NCBI RefSeq assembly: GCF_013204855.1
Contig: NZ_JABMKZ010000012.1
Location: 1-64,000, forward strand
Origin: Paenibacillus alba
GTDB taxonomy: Bacteria; Bacillota; Bacilli; Paenibacillales; NBRC-103111
Length of the DNA: 64,000 bases
Reading direction: 5' to 3'
Positions 41,629-49,897 of the stretch are shown here, piece after piece. How positions within the stretch are numbered: position 1 is the first letter of the stretch; every line of letters starts with the position of its first letter. The notes under the pieces are model-generated. The model made no database searches. It had not been told where the DNA came from and was given only the letters and a program-made list of their open reading frames with translations. A program made the position numbers and the translations under genes.

Positions 41629-43386
41629 ATGAACCAAAAACCATCCACGACGAGAAGACTTATTGCTTACGCACTCGTCTATAAATTTAGAATTATTGGC
41701 GCTCTGCTAATTCTGTGCTGCGCAGTTGGCGCGGAGTTAGCCGGTCCATATATCACGAAGACCATTATTGATCAGCATCTCACACCTGGCATCAGCCAAA
41801 TGGCGCCGGTTCTCAAGCTGCTAGGCCTATACATGGGCTTGCTGCTCTTCGCGAGTATCTGCAACTACGCGCAAGGATACTTGCTGCAATCGACGGCGCT
41901 GCAAATCATCAAGAACATGCGCATGGACTTGATGCGCCATATTCAACGCATTTCGCTGCGCTATTTCGATAATACGCCGATCGGTCAGGTCGTATCGCGT
42001 ATTGCCAATGATACCGAAGCAGTTCGCGACTTGTTCATGAGCTTCATGGCGACATTCGTCGTCAGTATGATGCAATTAGTCGGGATCTTTGTGGCATTGT
42101 TCATTTTGGATTGGCATTTGGCAGCTTTTTGTTTAGTATTGCCGCCGATCTTCGTGGTCATCATGTCGATCCATTTGAAGTATTCCAAAATCTTTATCAC
42201 CATCATGCGCGCGCGGCTTAGCGATATGAATGCGATGATCAATGAATCCATCGTTGTCATGCCGATCATCCAAGCTTTCCGCAGAGAGAAAGTGACGCTG
42301 GAAGAGTTCGAGGTCCTGAATAAGGACCGTTATGTCAATCAGGTCAAACAGTTCCGTATTTATTCCTTGTCTTCACGTAACATTGTAGGGACGGTTGGAA
42401 GCTTGGTAACGGCAGTGGTGATCTGGTATTTTGGCCGAGAATCGCTGCAAGCTGTGATTTCCTTCGGGGTATTTTATGCCTTCATTGATTATCTGGGGCG
42501 CATTTTTCAACCGATTATCGGGATTTTCGATCAACTGACGAATGCCCAAAGAGCCTTTGTATCTGCGGACAAAGTATTTACGATTCTGGATATGGAAGGC
42601 CAGGAGGTAGAGAAAGTTGACCGAACAACGGCCCGTCCCGAAGGTATCGTGAAATTCGATAACGTAACCTTTGCTTATAAAGAAGGGGAGAACGTACTGA
42701 AGCATATTTCGTTCGAAGCACGCAAAGGCGAGACGATTGCGCTTGTGGGTCATACGGGATCAGGCAAAAGCTCGATTATGAACCTGCTGCTTGGGTTCTA
42801 TGAGCCGAGTGAAGGCGCCATTACGATAGATGGCAGCGACATCACGAAGATGTCCAAGCAAGCGCTGCGCAAGCATATGGGGATCGTTCTTCAGGATCCC
42901 TACTTGTTTGCGGGAGATATCAAATTCAATGTCAGCCTCTATAATGAAGATATTTCACTAGACCGGGTAAAAAGCGCCCTGCACGATGTTGGCGCCTCCG
43001 GCTTCATCGAGCAGCTGCCGCATGGCTATGACGAGCAGGTGGTGGAGCGGGGCAGCACGTTGTCCTCCGGTCAAAGGCAGCTCATCTCCTTCGCCCGAGC
43101 GCTGGCGTTCGACCCGTCCATTCTCATTCTGGACGAAGCGACAGCCAGCATCGACAGCGAGACGGAATCGCTGATCCAGCGGGCGCTGAAGGTCGTCAGC
43201 GAAGGGCGCACGACGCTGATCATCGCGCACAGGCTCTCGACGATCCGCGATGCGGATCAGATTCTCGTGCTGCACCGCGGCGAGATCGCCGAGCGCGGCA
43301 ATCATGAGGCGTTGATGGCGCTCGGCGGCCGCTACGCGAAGATGTATCAGCTGCAGAAAGGCGAAGGCTCGGCCGCTGTAGGCTAA
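41629..43386 (+). CDS. Heterodimeric ABC exporter subunit 2 (YheH/BmrD-like)
   Basis: A 585-aa half-exporter with an intact ATPase: Walker A GHTGSGKSS near 373, signature LSSGQRQL near 477, Walker B LILDEATASIDSETE with catalytic Glu, and switch His in IIAHRLST. The transmembrane domain opens TTRRLIAYALVYKFRIIG and has six helices. Its signature faces the degenerate site of subunit 1, giving one active ATP site per dimer. ATG at 41629 follows GAGAGGAGG. Relatives export multiple drugs. The MarR-type genes nearby are separated by a decayed repeat element, so control is unclear. Confidence 0.9.
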   Translation: MNQKPSTTRRLIAYALVYKFRIIGALLILCCAVGAELAGPYITKTIIDQHLTPGISQMAPVLKLLGLYMGLLLFASICNYAQGYLLQSTALQIIKNMRMDLMRHIQRISLRYFDNTPIGQVVSRIANDTEAVRDLFMSFMATFVVSMMQLVGIFVALFILDWHLAAFCLVLPPIFVVIMSIHLKYSKIFITIMRARLSDMNAMINESIVVMPIIQAFRREKVTLEEFEVLNKDRYVNQVKQFRIYSLSSRNIVGTVGSLVTAVVIWYFGRESLQAVISFGVFYAFIDYLGRIFQPIIGIFDQLTNAQRAFVSADKVFTILDMEGQEVEKVDRTTARPEGIVKFDNVTFAYKEGENVLKHISFEARKGETIALVGHTGSGKSSIMNLLLGFYEPSEGAITIDGSDITKMSKQALRKHMGIVLQDPYLFAGDIKFNVSLYNEDISLDRVKSALHDVGASGFIEQLPHGYDEQVVERGSTLSSGQRQLISFARALAFDPSILILDEATASIDSETESLIQRALKVVSEGRTTLIIAHRLSTIRDADQILVLHRGEIAERGNHEALMALGGRYAKMYQLQKGEGSAAVG

Positions 43387-43690
43387 GGCTAAGCTTGTGC
43401 CTACAGGACCAGCTTGACTAGTGGCAGCGGCGGTATCCTAGTCAATGCGCTTCCCAAGCGGATACGTATGTACAATAAGAGGAAAGCTAGAAATTTTGGT
43501 TTAGCGTGCTTTCACCGGGATGCTGCCTGCTTCGCCCTTTGAGACTGCCTTTTCGAGACTGACGAATAATTATATTAGTGGGTCAAAAATTGCTTATTGA
43601 ACAGACTAATTGTCTCTCAAATCGATTACAGGGCAAATCTTCTGAAGTTATTCGACAGTCTCTTTTCAGCAGGCTCAGAGCGGGTTCGAT

Positions 43691-44384
43691 GAGGCTGTCC
43701 CATAAGCCCAATTTAGTAGGAGAGCGTCGATAGATGATGGGGTTGATTACTTTCATGTGGAATGAAGGGGCTTCCCGATCAGATCCGTTCACCCAAGTGT
43801 AAAAGCCTGCGAAAATGCAGGAATTCCCGGGCGAATTCGGTTAAAAAGTGGAAATGCCTGCAATTGTGCAGGCATTTTTATCTTTTTCTGCCGATCATCC
43901 AGAGAAAAGCCTCAAAAACCTGCACAAACGCAGGAATTTAATCGTTGCGGCTCTTCCAAGAGCAAAAAAGATGCCTAATTGCAGGTTTAGAGAAAGCAAC
44001 TGGAGCAAGAGTCAGAGAAAGTAGGAGGCTCATCAAGAGATTATCAGAACCCGAAACAGCTATAGTGAAATAGATCCGGACACTATAGTCATACGCATGA
44101 AAGAAGACCACACGCAGAATATCCAGTTTATGTCAGGTTATCATGTACAAATCCGGGCTGCAGGTAATCGAAAAGTAAAAGTAAGTTTGGATTTAGGCAC
44201 GATTGAGCCTCTCCGAATTCAATGAGAAAACCTCTATCGAGGCCATTCAAAGATGAGCGACCGCGTTTAGAGGTAGGTTTTATCGCCAAATAGAAAGACG
44301 TTTTCGGGAACCGAAAACCTATTCTTTCTATTGTGGTCAAAAAAGCGGTCCCTCAAGTAGGTTTATCTACTTATGGGACAGCCC
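43691..44384 (+). mobile_element. Decayed IS1182-like composite repeat element, copy 3
   Basis: Left end GAGGCTGTCCCATAAG (43691) and right end CTTATGGGACAGCCC match copy 2 at 14883-15471. The transposase relic is the best preserved: from about 44031 the frame reads AHQEIIRTRNSYSEIDPDTI then VIRMKEDHTQNIQFMSGYHV and QIRAAGNRKVKVSLDLGTIE before a stop at about 44223. RNSYS-x-x-DPD and RMKEDHxxN are shared with the C-terminal region of IS1182-family transposases. An extra 110 bp (44230-44339) made of hairpin repeat D and a second hairpin interrupts it. No other gene is visible in 43387-44489. Confidence 0.72.
44225..44338. repeat. Hairpin repeat D, copy 2, with an added long hairpin
   Basis: GAAAACCTCTATCGAGGCCA ... 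CGCGTTTAGAGGTAGGTTTT (44225-44282) matches the reverse complement of 35093-35148. Directly after it ATAGAAAGA-GTTTTCGG GAA CCGAAAAC-TCTTTCTAT (44290-44331) forms a second strong hairpin absent from the other copy. The block interrupts the IS1182-like element, since copy 2 of that element lacks it. Confidence 0.65.
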
Positions 44385-44392
44385 CTTTATTT
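44344..44392 (+). terminator. Hairpin at the right end of repeat copy 3
   Basis: GGTCCC-TCAAGTAG / CTACTTA-GGGACAGCC with a GTTTAT loop, then CCTTTATTTT. Confidence 0.6.
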
Positions 44393-44405
44393 TAAAAAAT
44401 AAGCA

Positions 44406-44445
44406 TTGACATTTATCTTGAATTAAAGTATCTTTAAATCAAGAT
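44406..44445 (+). promoter_or_regulatory. Promoter with MhqR-like operator before the MarR gene
   Basis: TTGACA (44406-44411) and TATCTT (44429-44434) at 17-bp spacing form a promoter. Across the -10 box lies a 31-bp palindrome with ATCTTGAATTAAAG (44415-44428) and CTTTAAATCAAGAT (44432-44445), differing at one position per arm. The core resembles the Bacillus MhqR box (TATCTCGAATTCGAGATA). Binding there would block the polymerase, so autorepression is inferred. Confidence 0.72.
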
Positions 44446-44489
44446 GTTACAAGTTAAGATGTTATCGCAAAGAAATGAGGTGAACGAAG

Positions 44490-44933
44490 ATGAGCGAAGA
44501 ACGAAATGCTTCCTTGGATCTCTATATTGCTCTTTCCAGAGCCAGTGAATGGGTGAATGCCCATGGGGATCGCGATATTCGTAAACATGGTTTGAATCGA
44601 ACGGAATTTGGCGTTCTGGAGCTTTTGTACCATAAAGGCGCGCAAGCGATTCAACAAATAGGTGGAAAAGTGCTAATGAGCAGCGGAAATATCACCTATG
44701 TTGTGGATAAGCTGGAGAAGAAAGAATATGTGAAGCGGAAGACGTCGACCGAGGACCGCAGGCTCATTTTTGCTGAAATTACGGAACAAGGAAAGCAGTT
44801 TATTGAAGACATATTTCCTCAACATGCGGAAGTCATTGAGAATGCAGTAGCTGGACTTACGACGGAAGAGAAGAAATTGGCCAGTCAACTGCTGAAGAAG
44901 TTAGGCAAATTTGCCCAGGATGGATTCAAGTAG
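44490..44933 (+). CDS. MarR family regulator, MhqR-like
   Basis: A 147-aa winged-helix repressor. FGVLELLYHKGAQAIQQIGGKV in pieces, recognition helix SSGNITYVVDKLEKK and the wing EDRRLIFAEITEQG are intact. In Bacillus MhqR responds to quinones and represses ring-cleavage dioxygenase, esterase and reductase genes; the same set follows here. MhqR-type palindromes precede both this gene and the operon. GAGGTG is 9 nt before the ATG. Confidence 0.85.
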   Translation: MSEERNASLDLYIALSRASEWVNAHGDRDIRKHGLNRTEFGVLELLYHKGAQAIQQIGGKVLMSSGNITYVVDKLEKKEYVKRKTSTEDRRLIFAEITEQGKQFIEDIFPQHAEVIENAVAGLTTEEKKLASQLLKKLGKFAQDGFK

Positions 44934-44979
44934 TTATCCTCCCGCTTAGAGGAGCTAACTGCTTATCCTTTTGATAAAT

Positions 44980-44995
44980 ATCTTAATTTAAAGAT
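44980..44995 (+). promoter_or_regulatory. Second MhqR-like operator, before the dioxygenase operon
   Basis: ATCTTAATTTAAAGAT is near-palindromic and shares ATCTT(N)AATT...AAGAT with the operator at 44415-44445. A TTGATA -35-like box sits at 44971-44976, so the site falls between -35 and -10. Confidence 0.6.
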
Positions 44996-45130
44996 TCTTA
45001 AAATGAAGGGGATAAAACATAAGCATCGCACTATGATGGACGCAGGAAGCTAATCGATTGACGTATTGTTCAATTAATTCAAAATCAGTCTGGACATAAC
45101 TATATGATAAATAATAAGGAGATGGATCAC

Positions 45131-46084
45131 ATGACACAACATCAAACAGCTGGGATTCACCATATAACGGCTTTCGTTCAAAATGCACAGGAAACCGTAG
45201 ACTTTTATGCAGGTATTCTAGGACTCCGCATGATCAAAAAAACGATTAACTTCGACGCCCCGGAAGTCTATCACCTGTACTTCGGGAATGAAATGGGAAG
45301 TCCGGGAACGATCATTACCTTCTTCCCATGGGCACATTCCCGTAAAGGCCGGATCGGCGGCGGTCAAGTTGGCATCACGACGTATGCTGTGCCGACAGGC
45401 AGCTTGTCTTTCTGGGAAGAACGACTGACCCAGTTTGGTGTTGCCTTTGAGAAAACCTCAAGATTTGCAGAAACTTACCTGCAATTCGCGGATCGCGACG
45501 GCCTCAAACTCGAGCTTGTAGAACGCGAATCCGGAGCGCCTAGCCAATGGTCTTTCGGCGGTGTGCCTGCTGAGAAAGCGATCAAAGGTTTTGGCGGAGC
45601 TGTTCTGTACAGCACAGCCCCAGACAAAACTTCAGACCTGCTGCAGCAGGTGATGGGCCTCACGAAAGTAGGGCAAGAAGGTGCTTATGCCAGATTTACC
45701 TCCTTCGGAGATTTAGGCAATGTTATTGATATCAACGTGACTCCGATGGCGTATGGGGTTGGCGGAGCAGGAACGGTTCACCACATCGCATGGCGGGCCA
45801 AAGATGACACAGAGCATGCCCTGTGGAGAACTCATGTGCAAAATAGCGGCTTCCAGCCTACGCCGATCGTAGATCGTCAGTACTTTAACGCGATCTACTT
45901 CCGCGAAGAAGGCGGCATTCTCTTTGAGATTGCGACGGATCCTCCAGGCTTTGCACGGGATGAGCAGCCGGAAGCGCTTGGCGAGAAATTGATGCTCCCT
46001 GAATGGTTCGAGGAGAATCGTGCACAAATTGAGCGTAATCTTCCGCCGATTGAGGTGCGGGTATTGGAGGCGAATCAACGATGA
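45131..46084 (+). CDS. Ring-cleaving dioxygenase, MhqA/MhqO-like (VOC family)
   Basis: A 317-aa tandem VOC protein of the MhqA/MhqE/MhqO size class. The first metal His is in TAGIHHITAFVQN, the second repeat begins AGTVHHIAWRAKDD, and the Glu ligand is in GGILFEIATDPPGF. In Bacillus these enzymes open the ring of hydroquinones or catechols and are induced by quinones under MhqR. ATG at 45131 stands 9 nt behind AAGGAG; an ATG at 45122 overlaps it. The hydrolase gene overlaps its stop by 4 nt (ATGA). Confidence 0.87.
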   Translation: MTQHQTAGIHHITAFVQNAQETVDFYAGILGLRMIKKTINFDAPEVYHLYFGNEMGSPGTIITFFPWAHSRKGRIGGGQVGITTYAVPTGSLSFWEERLTQFGVAFEKTSRFAETYLQFADRDGLKLELVERESGAPSQWSFGGVPAEKAIKGFGGAVLYSTAPDKTSDLLQQVMGLTKVGQEGAYARFTSFGDLGNVIDINVTPMAYGVGGAGTVHHIAWRAKDDTEHALWRTHVQNSGFQPTPIVDRQYFNAIYFREEGGILFEIATDPPGFARDEQPEALGEKLMLPEWFEENRAQIERNLPPIEVRVLEANQR

Positions 46085-46689
46085 AGCATATTTATCAAAA
46101 AGGAACGGATGCAGCTGCCCCGGTACTGGTGCTCTTTCACGGTACCGGAGGCACCGAACGGGACCTCCTGCCGTTAGCCTCGGTAATCTCACCGACATCG
46201 TCGGTGCTCAGCGTGAGAGGCAATGTGCTTGAGAATGGGATGCCGCGGTTTTTCCGCAGGCTGGCTGAGGGCATCTTCGATGAGGAAGACCTCATCTTCC
46301 GCACCAAGGAAGTGTACGACTTCCTCGATCAAGCTGCCGTTGAACACGGCTTTGATCGGCAGAATGTCGTAGCGGTGGGCTACTCCAATGGCGCGAATAT
46401 CGCCGGCAGCCTATTGTTCCATTATCCCGCTGCGCTGCGGGGAGCTATTCTGCATCACCCGATGGTGCCGCGGCGAGGTGTTCAGCTGCCAGATCTTGCC
46501 GGCACGCCGATCTTCATCGGGGCTGGCAAGAACGATCCCATCTGCTCTCCGCAGGAGACGGAAGAACTAACGGCTCTGCTAGGTGAAGCGGGAGCGGCGG
46601 TGCATGTGCACTGGGAGCAAGCAGGGCACCAATTGACACGTTCGGAAGTGGATGCAGCCGCTGCGTGGTACAAGACGAATTTTGCCTAA
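46081..46689 (+). CDS. Alpha/beta hydrolase, MhqD-like carboxylesterase
   Basis: A 202-aa phospholipase/carboxylesterase-type hydrolase. The oxyanion loop is LFHGTGGTERDLLP, the nucleophile Ser102 sits in VGYSNGAN, and Asp152 (GKNDPICS) and His183 (AGHQLT) complete the triad. Length and motifs match MhqD of Bacillus, which is induced with the dioxygenases by quinones. Its coupling to the dioxygenase suggests it hydrolyses the ring-cleavage product or an ester precursor; that is inference. Confidence 0.86.
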   Translation: MKHIYQKGTDAAAPVLVLFHGTGGTERDLLPLASVISPTSSVLSVRGNVLENGMPRFFRRLAEGIFDEEDLIFRTKEVYDFLDQAAVEHGFDRQNVVAVGYSNGANIAGSLLFHYPAALRGAILHHPMVPRRGVQLPDLAGTPIFIGAGKNDPICSPQETEELTALLGEAGAAVHVHWEQAGHQLTRSEVDAAAAWYKTNFA

Positions 46690-46705
46690 AAGGAGGTGAT
46701 TCCTG

Positions 46706-47317
46706 ATGCTTGCCATTGATCCTTCGAGCCAGAGCGAGCGGGAAAATTACAAGCTGTTAATTGGCAGCATTATTCCAAGACCAATCGCTTTTGTAACCTC
46801 TTTTTCCGCAGAGGGGGTGCTTAATGCAGCGCCGTACAGCTATTTCACCATTGTGACGGCGAATCCGCCGATGGTGGCGATCTCGGTTCAAAGGAAGCAA
46901 GGTGTGCGCAAGGACACTTCGCGTAATGCCATAGATACGGGGGCTTTCGTAGTTCATATCTCCGATGAAACCTATATAGAGCAAATCAATCAGGCGGCTG
47001 CCGCGCTGCCGCCCGAGGAGAGCGAGGTCGCTTTGGCTGGCCTCACGCCGGTAGAAAGCGTGAAGATCGCCGTCCCCGGCATTGCCGAGGCCAGCATTCG
47101 AATGGAATGCTTGCTGGAGCAAGCCATTCCGTTAGGCGGAACAGACGGCACGCCTGCTGCCGATTTATTAATTGGGCGTGTTGTGCACTTTCACATCGCA
47201 GAGTCACTGTATGAGAACGGGCATATTGATGCTCAGGCGCTTAAGCCAGTCAGTCGGCTGGCGGGCAACTCCTATGCGAAATTGGGAGAGCAATTTGCCA
47301 TAGATCGACCTCTCTGA
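46706..47317 (+). CDS. Flavin reductase family protein (YwrF-like)
   Basis: A 203-aa FMN-binding split-barrel protein. LLIGSIIPRPIAFVTSFSAEGVLNAAPYS in pieces is the FMN phosphate and isoalloxazine pocket, VAISVQRKQGVRKDTSRNA the second pocket block. Members are FMN reductases or flavoproteins of the DIM6/NTAB group. It follows MhqD-like hydrolase by 16 bp with AAAGGAGGTG, so the operon is dioxygenase - hydrolase - flavin reductase. It may supply reduced flavin or reduce quinones directly. Confidence 0.82.
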   Translation: MLAIDPSSQSERENYKLLIGSIIPRPIAFVTSFSAEGVLNAAPYSYFTIVTANPPMVAISVQRKQGVRKDTSRNAIDTGAFVVHISDETYIEQINQAAAALPPEESEVALAGLTPVESVKIAVPGIAEASIRMECLLEQAIPLGGTDGTPAADLLIGRVVHFHIAESLYENGHIDAQALKPVSRLAGNSYAKLGEQFAIDRPL

Positions 47318-47336
47318 GGGTGATTGGAAGTTCTCA

Positions 47337-47377
47337 GAAGAAACCGCAAGCCCCTCGGGGATTGTGGTTTTTTCTAT
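47337..47377 (+). terminator. Terminator of the mhq-like operon
   Basis: AGAAACCGCAA-GCCCC / GGGGA-TTGTGGTTTTTT. Confidence 0.85.
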
Positions 47378-47451
47378 TCTATTTATTTGAATTTTCGGTA
47401 TAATAGTAGGCAAAAGAGGTAGTTAGCTAGAGACGCAAGGAGAAGATGACA

Positions 47452-49797
47452 ATGAACAAGAACAAGGTGCGGTATCGTTTGAGATGGTTATGTTTAGTCT
47501 GCTTCGTTTCTTTACTAGGAAGTCTTCATCAACCTGCTTATGCTGCTACAACGGTTTCCAATCAGATAACGGGTGATTCGGCTTCCGTTTATGGAGGAAG
47601 GGTCGAGTTTACATCAACGGTTACGGACGCTAGTGGCGGGGGTGTGGCGCCTACGGGAAATGTCGCATTTTATGATGGAGCCACGCTCATTGGCACGGGA
47701 GACTTGGTAGAGGATGAGCCTATCGTGGTCAATAAACCGGCGGGAGCTGCTCCACCAACTCAACCAGATTTGAAATTGACCTGCAGCAATTGTCCGGTTA
47801 TTCAATGGGGCGGGCTGTCATTTTGGGCGTATAGCTTTTACGAAAATACGGAAGAAATCCAACTCATAGGTTATGATGCTAATAACCAAATAGTGAAGTC
47901 GTGGAAAATCGCTGGCGATCGCTATGTGGAGGGAATTACCATAGACAAGAGTGCCCGTTTAATTACATTTAAAGGACAAAAAGGAAACGTCATTTCTCGA
48001 ACCTGGGATCAGCTGGAGAATTTCAGTGCTCACGCTTCGATCGTTGTTCCTAATCTGACTGCTGGCGCTCATTCGATTACATCCAGTTACACAGGCGATG
48101 GCAGCCACGCTGCTCAAACAGCTTCTCCTTTTATACATACGGTTAGCAAGATTCCTACAGCAACGACGCTAAGTTCAAATAATGCCGTTGCGAACTTCGG
48201 CGAGCCAATTACATTTACCGCTTATGTAAGCAGCACGAATGGAAGCGACCTTCCGCCAATAGGGCAGATTACTTTCAAAGCCAATGGCAGCGTTATTTCA
48301 CCACCGGTAAACTTGGATGGCAACGGGATTGCTACACTTATTACAGCCAGTCTCCCAGTCGGCAATTTATCCATAACCGCCGAATATTCCGGAGATGCGA
48401 ATCATGGAGCGAGTCTATCTACACCAGTCACCCAGTACGTGACCAAGGCTGCTGTTCAAGTAGAACTCACGGTTGCCCCCTCTACGAATGAAAGTGTTTA
48501 TAGCCATTTGGTTACTTTCATGATCCAAGTGACGAACACGACGCCCGGACTTCCAACTCCAGAAGGTATAGTTGCAATTACGGGAACTGACAGCACGATT
48601 CTATGGCCAAGCGGACTAACGCTTGTGAATGGAAAAGCGACTTGGGAAACCGATCAGCTTACGGTTGGTACGCATATGTTCATGGCTAGTTACGCAGGAG
48701 ATGCAAATTATGCTGCCAAGAGCTCAAGCAGCTATACCCAGCATATCAATCCAATTCCAACGCGTGTAACGATGACCAAATCGGTGACAGAGGCTGTTTA
48801 TTATGGAACGCCGATTACCTTTACGGCACATGTGGCCAATAGGAATGGGGAAGCCTTGATTCCCACAGGAAAAGTGATTTTCAGCGGCGGCAATATGCCA
48901 GACGCAGAAATTGAGCTGGATGCAGCTGGTAATGCTTCGCTCACTAAAGCTGATTTGCTGCCAGGTACTGTATCCATTCAGGCCACGTATGTGCCAGACC
49001 CGTTCCATCAATCCCAGATTTCAGCTCCTTTGTCGCAGGTCATTGTGCCGAATACGCAAGGAATTACGCTCATTCTCAACCATCCAAGTTCTCATTTCCA
49101 ATATGGTGATCGGGTCTTATTCACGGCATCGGTTGGCGGCTTGATTGGCGATCAAGGGCAGCCAGGCTCTATTTCATTGAGAGACAATGGCGTGGAGAAG
49201 GCTAGAGTAACCGCTGATGTCTATGGGGCTGGGGAAATCATTCTGACGGGTGTCAGTTCTGGAACTCATCACTTCACAGCCATCTATGAACGCGAGGGTA
49301 TTTCCAATGGGATCACATCGCAAGAGGTAGTCGTTGTGGTTCATCCGGTTCTAACTCAATTACAGCTGAAGCAAGGTGCAGAGGAGAAAGTACTTCCGGC
49401 AATTGCCCCTTGGCTGGCAACAGTCGTTCATGGACCTAACGATACGATTAATTTGGCTCCGACATCGGCTGAAGCGAATACCAGCATTCGCATTTGGAAG
49501 CAGGATCCGCATAGCGGTGTGCTGGGTGCGGAAATAGGAGTCATGAATGGACAAAGTGAAGCGATTCGTCTCACGGAAGGGCTCAATCGTTTGGCGATCA
49601 AAGCGGCAAGTTCAGATGCAACGGTTGCGGCTGAAACCGTCCTTTCGATCTTCTATACACCGGACGATCATCCCTGGGATATGTGGCAGGTGCTGCATGT
49701 TATGTCGCTAGCGTATAATATGGACGGGATTCCGACCTTCGATAAGGCGGATGTAAATGAATTGTTGAAATTAATTGAGCCTATCACACGCAGCTAG
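47452..49797 (+). CDS. Secreted protein with Ig-like repeats (Big_3_5 type)
   Basis: A 781-aa exported protein. The signal peptide runs to about residue 32 (cleavage after QPAYA). Five or six Ig-like modules follow, each with (V/I)TFTAxVxxxNG, PTGxVxF, and YxGDxxH or YAGDANY, the hallmarks of the Big_3_5 domain. A non-repeated insert of about 100 residues (with PNCSNCPV-like Cys pair) sits inside the first module. The C-terminus reads MDGIPTFDKADVNELLKLIE, like the second half of a dockerin and like the end of the cadherin-like protein at 22068. ATG at 47452 is 9 nt from AAGGAG; ATG at 47446 is only 3 nt away. Probably an extracellular adhesin or matrix protein. Confidence 0.75.
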   Translation: MNKNKVRYRLRWLCLVCFVSLLGSLHQPAYAATTVSNQITGDSASVYGGRVEFTSTVTDASGGGVAPTGNVAFYDGATLIGTGDLVEDEPIVVNKPAGAAPPTQPDLKLTCSNCPVIQWGGLSFWAYSFYENTEEIQLIGYDANNQIVKSWKIAGDRYVEGITIDKSARLITFKGQKGNVISRTWDQLENFSAHASIVVPNLTAGAHSITSSYTGDGSHAAQTASPFIHTVSKIPTATTLSSNNAVANFGEPITFTAYVSSTNGSDLPPIGQITFKANGSVISPPVNLDGNGIATLITASLPVGNLSITAEYSGDANHGASLSTPVTQYVTKAAVQVELTVAPSTNESVYSHLVTFMIQVTNTTPGLPTPEGIVAITGTDSTILWPSGLTLVNGKATWETDQLTVGTHMFMASYAGDANYAAKSSSSYTQHINPIPTRVTMTKSVTEAVYYGTPITFTAHVANRNGEALIPTGKVIFSGGNMPDAEIELDAAGNASLTKADLLPGTVSIQATYVPDPFHQSQISAPLSQVIVPNTQGITLILNHPSSHFQYGDRVLFTASVGGLIGDQGQPGSISLRDNGVEKARVTADVYGAGEIILTGVSSGTHHFTAIYEREGISNGITSQEVVVVVHPVLTQLQLKQGAEEKVLPAIAPWLATVVHGPNDTINLAPTSAEANTSIRIWKQDPHSGVLGAEIGVMNGQSEAIRLTEGLNRLAIKAASSDATVAAETVLSIFYTPDDHPWDMWQVLHVMSLAYNMDGIPTFDKADVNELLKLIEPITRS

Positions 49798-49835
49798 ACC
49801 GATCTGCCAGCATAGAAGCTGCATTCATCATACCA

Positions 49836-49883
49836 AAGAGACCATAAGCGCCACTTCGTAGTGGGCACTTATGGTCTTTTTGT
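49836..49883. terminator. Bidirectional terminator between the Ig-like gene and the MFS gene
   Basis: AAAGAGACCATAAG-GCC / GGGC-CTTATGGTCTTTTTG; works from both convergent genes. Confidence 0.8.
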
Positions 49884-49897
49884 GCTCGATGCAAGAT

